DNA of 64,000 nt. Origin: Clytia hemisphaerica. Taxonomy: Eukaryota > Cnidaria > Hydrozoa > Leptothecata > Clytiidae. Made by a program: the position numbers and the translations under genes. The notes under the pieces are model-generated. The model ran no database searches and was not told where the DNA came from. It worked only from the letters and a program-made list of their open reading frames with translations. This document shows, piece after piece, positions 54,847 to 64,000 of this stretch; position 1 is the first letter of the stretch; every line of letters starts with the position of its first letter. The stretch lies in contig CACVBU010000879.1 of the NCBI GenBank assembly GCA_902728285.1, positions 170,382 through 234,381 of the forward strand, given 5' to 3'.

Positions 54847-55122
54847 TTAACCCTTTGACTCCATGAGACGCGTTTTCGCGTCCTGAAACAGCCAAAATAC
54901 CAAGTCCCAAAGGTTGGGTCCCAGGTCCCTAGGACTTGATTTAAAGGGGCATAAACCGAATGCTTTTTGAAAGAGTACAAAATTACCATTCCAATGGTAC
55001 CAAAACGAGTGTCTAAATCAAAAGCTACAAGCTTTTACGCCATTTTGAATTTTCAAGTTTAAAAAAAAAAATCATTGAAATTTTTCAACTTTTTCAAAAC
55101 TACTGCGCGCTCAAAGGGTTAA
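54847..55122. mobile_element. PiggyBac-like MITE, first copy of the array
   Basis: TTAA, then CCCTTTGA at the left, and TCAAAGGG then TTAA at the right. A TTAA target duplication with CCC-starting inverted ends is the piggyBac pattern. Inside is GACGCGTTTTCGCGTC, a hairpin. It interrupts the DIRS RT at 54846. No transposase. Confidence 0.7.
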
Positions 55123-58100
55123 CTAAATTTTTTAAAATTTTTTTTGAAGACTCCAAACTGCTCAAAATGACTGAAAATGACAAATAGGAGTGATTTGAAG
55201 TTGTTTTGACCATAAAAAATTTTTATCAGGGGTCTCATTAACCCTTAGACTCCATGAGACGCGTTTTCGCGTCCTGAAACAGCCAAAATACCAAGTCCCA
55301 AAGGTTGGGTCCCAGGTCCCTAGGACTTGATTTAAAGGGGCATAAACCGAATGCTTTTTGAAAGAGTACAAAATTACCATTCCAATGGTACCAAAACGAG
55401 TGTCTAAATCAAAAGCTACAAGCTTTTACGCCATTTTGAATTTTCAAGTTTTAAAAAAAAAAAATCATTGAAATTTTTCAACTTTTTCAAAACTACTGCG
55501 CGCTCAAAGGGTTAACTAAATTTTTTAAAATTTTTTTTGAAGACTCCAAACTGCTCAAAATGACTGAAAATGACAAATAGGAGTGATTTGAAGTTGTTTT
55601 GACCATAAAAAATTTTTATCAGGGGTCTCATTAACCCTTAGACTCCATGAGACGCGTTTTCGCGTCCTGAAACAGCCAAAATACCAAGTCCCAAAGGTTG
55701 GGTCCCAGGTCCCTAGGACTTGATTTAAAGGGGCATAAACCGAATGCTTTTTGAAAGAGTACAAAATTACCATTCCAATGGTACCAAAACGAGTGTCTAA
55801 ATCAAAAGCTACAAGCTTTTACGCCATTTTGAATTTTCAAGTTTTAAAAAAAAAAATCATTGAAATTTTTCAACTTTTTCAAAACTACTGCGCGCTCAAA
55901 GGGTTAACTAAATTTTTTAAAATTTTTTTGAAGACTCCAAACTGCTCAAAATGACTGAAAATGACAAATAGGAGTGATTTGAAGTTGTTTTGACCATAAA
56001 AAATTTTTATCAGGGGTCTCATTAACCCTTAGACTCCATGAGACGCGTTTTCGCGTCCTGAAACAGCCAAAATACCAAGTCCCAAAGGTTGGGTCCCAGG
56101 TCCCTAGGACTTGATTTAAAGGGGCATAAACCGAATGCTTTTTGAAAGAGTACAAAATTACCATTCCAATGGTACCAAAACGAGTGTCTAAATCAAAAGC
56201 TACAAGCTTTTACGCCATTTTGAATTTTCAAGTTTAAAAAAAAAAATCATTGAAATTTTTCAACTTTTTCAAAACTACTGCGCGCTCAAAGGGTTAACTA
56301 AATTTTTTAAAATTTTTTTTTGAAGACTCCAAACTGCTCAAAATGACTGAAAATGACAAATAGGAGTGATTTGAAGTTGTTTTGACCATAAAAAATTTTT
56401 ATCAGGGGTCTCATTAACCCTTAGACTCCATGAGACGCGTTTTCGCGTCCTGAAACAGCCAAAATACCAAGTCCCAAAGGTTGGGTCCCAGGTCCCTAGG
56501 ACTTGATTTAAAGGGGCATAAACCGAATGCTTTTTGAAAGAGTACAAAATTACCATTCCAATGGTACCAAAACGAGTGTCTAAATCAAAAGCTACAAGCT
56601 TTTACGCCATTTTGAATTTCAAGTTTTAAAAAAAAAAATCATTGAAATTTTTCAACTTTTTCAAAACTACTGCGCGCTCAAAGGGTTAACTAAATTTTTT
56701 TTAAAATTTTTTTTGAAGACTCCAAACTGCTCAAAATGACTGAAAATGACAAATAGGAGTGATTTGAAGTTGTTTTGACCATAAAAAATTTTTATCAGGG
56801 GTCTCATTAACCCTTAGACTCCATGAGACGCGTTTTCGCGTCCTGAAACAGCCAAAATACCAAGTCCCAAAGGTTGGGTCCCAGGTCCCTAGGACTTGAT
56901 TTAAAGGGGCATAAACCGAATGCTTTTTGAAAGAGTACAAAATTACCATTCCAATGGTACCAAAACGAGTGTCTAAATCAAAAGCTACAAGCTTTTACGC
57001 CATTTTGAATTTTCAAGTTTAAAAAAAAAATCATTGAAATTTTTCAACTTTTTCAAAACTACTGCGCGCTCAAAGGGTTAACTAAATTTTTTAAAATTTT
57101 TTTTGAAGACTCCAAACTGCTCAAAATGACTGAAAATGACAAATAGGAGTGATTTGAAGTTGTTTTGACCATAAAAAATTTTTATCAGGGGTCTCATTAA
57201 CCCTTAGACTCCATGAGACGCGTTTTCGCGTCCTGAAACAGCCAAAATACCAAGTCCCAAAGGTTGGGTCCCAGGTCCCTAGGACTTGATTTAAAGGGGC
57301 ATAAACCGAATGCTTTTTGAAAGAGTACAAAATTACCATTCCAATGGTACCAAAACGAGTGTCTAAATCAAAAGCTACAAGCTTTTACGCCATTTTGAAT
57401 TTTTCAAGTTTAAAAAAAAAATCATTGAAATTTTTCAACTTTTTCAAAACTACTGCGCGCTCAAAGGGTTAACTAAATTTTTTAAAATTTTTTTTGAAGA
57501 CTCCAAACTGCTCAAAATGACTGAAAATGACAAATAGGAGTGATTTGAAGTTGTTTTGACCATAAAAAATTTTTATCAGGGGTCTCATTAACCCTTAGAC
57601 TCCATGAGACGCGTTTTCGCGTCCTGAAACAGCCAAAATACCAAGTCCCAAAGGTTGGGTCCCAGGTCCCTAGGACTTGATTTAAAGGGGCATAAACCGA
57701 ATGCTTTTTGAAAGAGTACAAAATTACCATTCCAATGGTACCAAAACGAGTGTCTAAATCAAAAGCTACAAGCTTTTACGCCATTTTGAATTTTCAAGTT
57801 TAAAAAAAAAAATCATTGAAATTTTTCAACTTTTTCAAAACTACTGCGCGCTCAAAGGGTTAACTAAATTTTTTAAAATTTTTTTTGAAGACTCCAAACT
57901 GCTCAAAATGACTGAAAATGACAAATAGGAGTGATTTGAAGTTGTTTTGACCATAAAAAATTTTTATCAGGGGTCTCATTAACCCTTAGACTCCATGAGA
58001 CGCGTTTTCGCGTCCTGAAACAGCCAAAATACCAAGTCCCAAAGGTTGGGTCCCAGGTCCCTAGGACTTGATTTAAAGGGGCATAAACCGAATGCTTTTT

Positions 58101-59039
58101 GAAAGAGTACAAAATTACCATTCCAATGGTACCAAAACGAGTGTCTAAATCAAAAGCTACAAGCTTTTACGCCATTTTGAATTTTCAAGTTTAAAAAAAA
58201 AAAAATCATTGAAATTTTTCAACTTTTTCAAAACTACTGCGCGCTCAAAGGGTTAACTAAATTTTTTAAAATTTTTTTTGAAGACTCCAAACTGCTCAAA
58301 ATGACTGAAAATGACAAATAGGAGTGATTTGAAGTTGTTTTGACCATAAAAAATTTTTATCAGGGGTCTCATTAACCCTTAGACTCCATGAGACGCGTTT
58401 TTCGCGTCCTGAAACAGCCAAAATACCAAGTCCCAAAGGTTGGGTCCCAGGTCCCTAGGACTTGATTTAAAGGGGCATAAACCGAATGCTTTTTGAAAGA
58501 GTACAAAATTACCATTCCAATGGTACCAAAACGAGTGTCTAAATCAAAAGCTACAAGCTTTTACGCCATTTTGAATTTTCAAGTTTAAAAAAAAAAATCA
58601 TTGAAATTTTTCAACTTTTTCAAAACTACTGCGCGCTCAAAGGGTTAACTAAATTTTTTAAAATTTTTTTTGAAGACTCCAAACTGCTCAAAATGACTGA
58701 AAATGACAAATAGGAGTGATTTGAAGTTGTTTTGACCATAAAAAATTTTTATCAGGGGTCTCATTAACCCTTAGACTCCATGAGACGCGTTTTCGCGTCC
58801 TGAAACAGCCAAAATACCAAGTCCCAAAGGTTGGGTCCCAGGTCCCTAGGACTTGATTTAAAGGGGCATAAACCGAATGCTTTTTGAAAGAGTACAAAAT
58901 TACCATTCCAATGGTACCAAAACGAGTGTCTAAATCAAAAGCTACAAGCTTTTACGCCATTTTGAATTTTCAAGTTTAAAAAAAAAAATCATTGAAATTT
59001 TTCAATTTTTTCAAAACTACTGCGCGCTCAAAGGGTTAA
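54847..59039. repeat. 11-copy tandem array of a 391-bp unit
   Basis: Each unit is a 276-bp core, bounded by TTAACCC and GGGTTAA, plus a 115-bp spacer. Cores begin at 54847, 55238 and then about every 391 bp. Eleven cores and ten spacers are present, nearly identical, differing mainly in A-run lengths. The first core begins CCCTTTGACTCC, the others CCCTTAGACTCC. The near identity implies very recent amplification or homogenisation. Confidence 0.95.
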
Positions 59040-59122
59040 TACTGAGGTATAGGTAAACCTATAGAGCGTTACAAATCAGCTCAGTCCTATGTACGATTCT
59101 CGTGATAGTTATTATATTTTAA

Positions 59123-59365
59123 GGGAAGAAAGTTTCGAGGGCAGAAAGTTTCGCGAAGTCAAAAAGTCGCGAAATTTAGCGAATATAAGTTTCGCGAATT
59201 ATGGTTTTAGTTGAAATTTCACAGATAGAACTTTCGCGAATTCATATAAAATTAACCTTTTTTGGTAACAAAAACTCATAAAACACGCAAAAATTTAGCA
59301 AACAGTGCAAAACTGAGTAGGAAAGTTTATTTTTCGCGAATAAAAACTTTCGCGTTTTTCAGGTT
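59123..59365. repeat. CGCGAAA-rich repeat
   Basis: Several TTTCGCGAA words in both orientations recall those at 7250-7710, suggesting another member of the same repeat family. Confidence 0.5.
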
Positions 59366-59543
59366 TAATTTAAATTATAAAATATGACGAACCATCGACG
59401 GGCAACGCAGAAATAAGCCTTCGTATATCACTAGCTGAAGCTAAATTTTATGAACTAATTACTAAATTAACGAACTATAAAATTCATTTGAAAACAAGAG
59501 TGCTGATTTTCAATTAAATGGTTCGCATTAGACTGACTTATTC

Positions 59544-59935
59544 TTGCCAAATGTGAGTACTGCCGAAATGAATAGAATAAATTCTGTATATGTTGGTATG
59601 CTTAGGAAACTTGTACGAAATGGCTCCAAGACTGAGGAATATCGGTTTGTTATGACAAACCAGAACCGAGGATATCGCAACTTTCGTATCAAAACAACAA
59701 TAAGAGATAATCTCGCACACTTGACACGACAACCAAACCAATGTTTAACAAAAAGACTCTTGTTCAACGTAAACAAACGTACGAAAATTGGTCGATCAAC
59801 TGAGACACGAGAAGACAAAGTGATGAAATCTTCTGGGTTGACAAAAGACAACTTCTACAAAGAAGCACTAAAACGAAAGGGACATGGTTCATCCCAAACG
59901 AACTGCCAACAGTTCGTCCCTAACATGACTTAAGG
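59544..59935 (+). pseudogene. RTE LINE H: C-terminal tail, plus strand
   Basis: The 129-codon ORF reads MNRINSVYVGMLRKLVRNGS, RFVMTNQNRGYRNFRIKTTI, LAHLTRQPNQCLTKRLLFNV and SSGLTKDNFYKEALKRKGHG. It matches the tail of RTE LINE B's type (RINxxYxxMLRxxVxxG ... LAHxxR..N...KxLLF....GL....FY). The ORF is intact to its stop, but the RT upstream is missing, so this is a 5'-truncated insertion, the usual form of dead LINEs. Confidence 0.65.
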
Positions 59936-60455
59936 TTTAATCTCAAAATCAATACCTTATAAAATTTAGAGTTTTACTGTCGACTGTGGTGGTCATCTTT
60001 GAGATTGAGATTGCCCTTTTTTCATGTAGAGGAATAGTCGATGTTTTCATATAACAAAAAGGCCAATCTCAAAGGCAGAACAGGATTGCAAGATTCCCAA
60101 TTTTCCAAGACACTTATTTTGAGATTGAACCTTTAGTCATGTGAGGGCGAGTTGTCAAACGGACGATTTGGCTAAACCAGCAAGTACGAGTAAGTATTTA
60201 TCAGAGAAGTTGCAAAACTATTGGGTAATCATTTGAGGGAGTAGAACATGGTAGATTGTACTTTAGAAACCTGGAGAATGAAAAAATAACTTTGCTCAAA
60301 GCTGCCAAAGGCAACTTCCAGAAAGACACATACGCATAATGCAGAAACATGAGCAAAAAGGAAACAAACTTTAGTCTTCATCTAGCATAAATGGACATCG
60401 TGAACGTCAGGTGGGTTTTGAAACAAAATTTTGTACTAAATAGGAACACATTTAC
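59936..60455. other. No supported gene
   Basis: Probably includes the 3' UTR of RTE H (about 59936-60100, with repeated TTTGAGATTGAG words). Nothing else recognised. Confidence 0.35.
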
Positions 60456-60539
60456 CAAGCCAGGGTCATTTCTTGTCCATCTCATCCAATATTCTTCCAC
60501 ATTTAACTTTAAATCATCGATGGGAAATGTATGCAGTAC
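60456..60539 (-). CDS. Candidate internal exon, unknown gene
   Basis: The minus strand has a TTTTTATTTGTCTCTCACCAG acceptor region, 84 nt, then TTG/GTAAAT. Only one frame is open: VLHTFPIDDLKLNVEEYWMR and WTRNDPGL. Its length is divisible by three. No family is recognised. Both splice sites and the single open frame support a real exon. It lies downstream of the terminal-type exon at 60921-61006, so the two are alternative or separate genes. Confidence 0.35.
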
Positions 60540-60920
60540 CTGGTGAGAGACAAATAAAAAGTTGAGATGAAAAATAGCTGAAACAAAACATTGTACTAAG
60601 AGTTTTCAATCAGGAAACTATTGGAAAATAATGGAATTTCAACGACTCTCAAAGTAATGTCATGTAAAGACAAAAACTAGTAGAGCGTATGATACGAACC
60701 CTCGAGTCCCTGGACTTGTAAGAGATCTTGGTTTCTAGAGGAGGCTAATGAATAAGACCAGTAATTCATCAAAGATAATTGAAGGCAATCCAAAGAGTTT
60801 AACGTACATAAACGTTAGGATAAATAATAGTAGCCACTGAACTACTTCATCCGACCAAAGGAAGCTTCTTTCGGTATTCAGAATTTGATTGATGTATAAC
60901 TTACTCATTCCCAAAGTTTA

Positions 60921-61006
60921 CTAATTGACATCGACCTCTGCGGGACGTATATCAACCGATTCCTCGATATCAACGAAACATTGTTGATCTTCGTTCAAGT
61001 CAGGAT
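60921..61006 (-). CDS. Candidate terminal exon with acidic C-terminus
   Basis: The minus strand has an AAATTTCTTTAG acceptor, then the frame PDLNEDQQCFVDIEESVDIR, PAEVDVN and a TAG stop. The acidic, well-composed tail and in-frame stop suggest the last coding exon of a host gene. The upstream exon was not found between 61007 and 61927. It could also be chance. Confidence 0.35.
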
Positions 61007-61927
61007 CTAAAGAAATTTGAGTCTAAGTAGATTAATTATCACATTTTTCTGTTCTTTTCTTAGATATGGACGCAAGATTTAAAGTTTGCCAAGACGCCAT
61101 AAATATAATAATTTTGATACAAAATTCATATGTGTGCACGCTAAAAGCGCGGGCAAACATCCTATCGGAGCAAAATGATAGTCAGCTTTTGATGTGCCGC
61201 ATCCCCATTCGGGCACTATGACCTTCGGTTAACAATGCCTTATAAACCCTACTCCACAACGCAAAATTTCCTATTCGAGAATTGTAGAGACTCCACTGTA
61301 CCCGAAAAACTCAATAGTTCTGAGCTATGATTCGAGGGTTGTTGACGAAATGCTGATAAATAAGGGCTTTTTATAGAAATTAAATACACGTGTTGGGACC
61401 TCTAAAGGACTAAAAATAGTTGTTGTTGATTTTTAAAGTGCGCTAGTGTTACAATAAAATTGTAAAGTCTAAAAGTTAAAATATTTCGAAATCCAAATGT
61501 TGTTTTAAATCTGATTTGACTGTTGCAGATATTTGGTTTGATCAAGCCATAAAAATAGTTTTTGACGAGATCAATTGATGTAATAGGAATGGTTACTGCA
61601 ATCAATTCTCACAAAAATGTGCCATGAAGTTTGGATGCTACAAATTAGTATTCTTACCTTTCAAATTGATGAGAACCAACGCCAAACTCGCATCAAATAT
61701 TGTTTGAACCCAACACCGTTTGATTCAACAACCATTAATATACCATCTTCAAGCTAAGAATCATCATCATCATTGCTCGACCGCAGTCGAGACAAGCTCA
61801 GACAAGTTCAGCTAAAAATACAAAGGAAACAAAATCAAAACAAGCAATACTTTTATGGACCTACCTGGTTATGAATGCATTTAAAACATATATAATTTAT
61901 ATCTACTCTCAAGTAGACCTTTAAAAC
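61007..61927. other. No supported gene; shared repeat word
   Basis: 61173-61205 repeats 42040-42071 (ATGATAGTC and TTGATGTGCCGCATCCC). On the minus strand an AAAG/GTAAGA donor-like site lies near 61659, but upstream frames close. Confidence 0.35.
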
Positions 61928-64000
61928 AACGAACGAACGAACGAACGAACGAACGAACGAACGAACGAACGAACGAACGAACGAACGAACGAACGAACGA
62001 ACGAACGAACGAACGAACGAACGAACGAACGAACGAACGAACGAACGAACGAACGAACGAACGAACGAACGAACGAACGAACGAACGAACGAACGAACGA
62101 ACGAACGAACGAACGAACGAACGAACGAACGAACGAACGAACGAACGAACGAACGAACGAACGAACGAACGAACGAACGAACGAACGAACGAACGAACGA
62201 ACGAACGAACGAACGAACGAACGAACGAACGAACGAACGAACGAACGAACGAACGAACGAACGAACGAACGAACGAACGAACGAACGAACGAACGAACGA
62301 ACGAACGAACGAACGAACGAACGAACGAACGAACGAACGAACGAACGAACGAACGAACGAACGAACGAACGAACGAACGAACGAAACGAACGAACGAACG
62401 AACGAACGAACGAACGAACGAACGAACGAACGAACGAACGAACGAACGAACGAACGAACGAACGAACGAACGAACGAACGAACGAACGAACGAACGAACG
62501 AACGAACGAAACGAACGAACGAACGAACGAACGAACGAACGAACGAACGAACGAACGAACGAACGAACGAACGAACGAACGAACGAACGAACTAACGAAC
62601 GAACGAACGAACGAACGAACGAACGAACGAACGACGAACGAACGAACGAACGAACGAACGAACGAACGAACGAACGAACGAACGAAAACGAACGAACGAA
62701 CGAACGAACGAACGAACGAACGAACGAACGAACGAACGAACGAACGAACGAACGAACGAACGAACGAACGAACGAACGAACGAACGAACGAACGAACGAA
62801 CGAACGAACGAACGAACGAACGAACGAACGAACGAACGAACGAACGAACGAACGAACGAACGAACGAACGAACGAACGAACGAACGAACGAACGAACGAA
62901 CGAACGAACGAACGAACGAACGAACGAACGAACGAACGAACGAACGAACGAACGAACGAACGAACGAACGAACGAACGAAACGAACGAACGACGAACGAA
63001 CGAACGAACGAACGAACGAACGAACGAACGAACGAACGAACGAACGAACGAACGAACGAACGAACGAACGAACGAACGAACGAACGAACGAACGAACGAA
63101 CGAACGAACGAACGAACGAACGAACGAACGAACGAACGAACGAACGAACGAACGAACGAACGAACGAACGAACGAACGAACGAACGAACGAACGAACGAA
63201 CGAACGAACGAACGAACGAACGAACGAACGAACGAACGAACGAACGAACGAACGAACGAACGAACGAACGAACGAACGAACGAACGAACGAACGAACGAA
63301 CGAACGAACGAACGAACGAACGAACGAACGAACGAACGAACGAACGAACGAACGAACGAACGAACGAACGAACGAACGAACGAACGAACGAACGAACGAA
63401 CGAACGAACGAACGAACGAACGAACGAACGAACGAACGAACGAACGAACGAACGAACGAACGAACGAACGAACGAACGAACGAACGAACGAACGAACGAA
63501 CGAACGAACGACGACGAACGAACGAACGAACGAACGAACGAACGAACGAACGAACGAACGAACGAACGAACGAACGAACGAACGAACGAACGAACGAACG
63601 AACGAACGAACGAACGAACGAACGAACGAACGAACGAACGAACGAACGAACGAACGAACGAACGAACGAACGAACGAACGAACGAACGAACGAACGAACG
63701 AACGAACGAACGAACGAACGAACGAACGAACGAACGAACGAACGAACGAACGAACGAACGAACGAACGAACGAACGAACGAACGAACGAACGAACGAACG
63801 AACGAACGAACGAACGAACGAACGAACGAACGAACGAAAACGAACGAACGAACGAACGAACGAACGAACGAACGAACGAACGAACGAACGAACGAACGAA
63901 CGAACGAACGAACGAACGAACGAACGAACGAACGAACGAACGAACGAACGAACGAACGAACGAACGAACGACGAACGAACGAACGAACGAACGAACGAAC
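61928..64000. repeat. (GAAC)n microsatellite, over 2 kb
   Basis: Tandem AACG/GAAC units fill the last 2,073 bp and run off the window. Only about ten imperfections are visible, mostly 1-2 base indels (near 62384, 62510, 62634, 62686, 62980, 62991, 63511, 63838, 63970) and one substitution near 62593. Confidence 0.99.

Noticed and set aside
59528..59851. Minus ORF of 107 codons
   Set aside because: It is the antisense of the plus-strand RTE C-terminal ORF, which has clear family blocks.
61402..61760. Minus-strand exon ending at an AAAG/GTAAGA donor near 61659
   Set aside because: All frames from the nearest acceptor meet a stop before the donor or lack a start.
1..64000. CRISPR arrays, rRNA or bacterial operons
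   Set aside because: The direct repeats seen are contiguous or transposon-based without spacers, and no rRNA or operon-like gene packing is visible.

Overview
The window looks like non-coding, transposon-rich chromosomal DNA from an invertebrate animal. It is A+T rich and there is no long intact gene. The few plausible host exons are short and flanked by GT/AG splice signals. Almost everything recognisable is a decayed mobile element. The element mix (CR1-like LINEs with a PHD finger, RTE LINEs, DIRS-type retrotransposons with tyrosine recombinase, Tc1-, piggyBac-, pogo- and MULE-like DNA elements) is typical of cnidarians, molluscs and similar animals. The species cannot be named from the sequence. 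There is no sign of bacterial operons, CRISPR or rRNA. One ambiguous base lies at 16922.

Layout. 0-3 kb: a palindromic MITE, a broken ubiquitin-protease-like fragment (1144-1760, minus) and a GATA microsatellite. 3.8-6.8 kb: a nearly full-length but frameshifted CR1-like LINE (PHD finger, endonuclease, reverse transcriptase) on the minus strand. 7.1-8.8 kb: a foldback element holding a second, TA-flanked MITE. 8.9-10.5 kb: a second LINE of the same general type, split by a 224-bp MITE. 13-14.5 kb: candidate spliced exons of unknown function. 15.2-22.9 kb: a pile-up of four RTE LINE fragments, all on the minus strand, with copies of one short repeat at or inside their breaks. Embedded in it are a Tc1/IS630-type transposase fragment and one clean exon of an M1 aminopeptidase (16933-17053, minus). 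24.5-29.2 kb: three MITE-like elements, a candidate exon, and RTE fragments including two endonuclease pieces facing each other.

31.9-33.4 kb: a 477-bp tandem repeat whose relative recurs inverted at 50.4-51.0 kb. 34.8-35.7 kb: two pogo/Tigger-like MITEs. 37.3-38.2 kb: three head-to-tail 300-bp units, each carrying a tRNA-like pol III A box and B box. 40.5-47.3 kb is the most gene-like stretch. It has a frameshifted protein with paired CxxC/HxxC motifs, a coiled-coil ORF split by a MITE, an acidic repeat-rich degraded gene with one convincing intron and two coding minisatellites, and a MULE-like transposase C-terminus.

48.7-51.7 kb: one DIRS-type retrotransposon (RT, RNase H, tyrosine recombinase in order, plus strand). 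54.6-59.0 kb: a second DIRS RT fragment interrupted by an 11-copy, 391-bp tandem array built on a piggyBac-like TTAA-flanked MITE. 59.5-61.0 kb: an RTE C-terminus and two candidate minus-strand host exons. 61.9-64.0 kb: an uninterrupted-to-nearly-perfect (GAAC)n microsatellite running off the window end. The recognisable genes do not form a pathway. The organising principle is nested and tandem mobile-element insertion.
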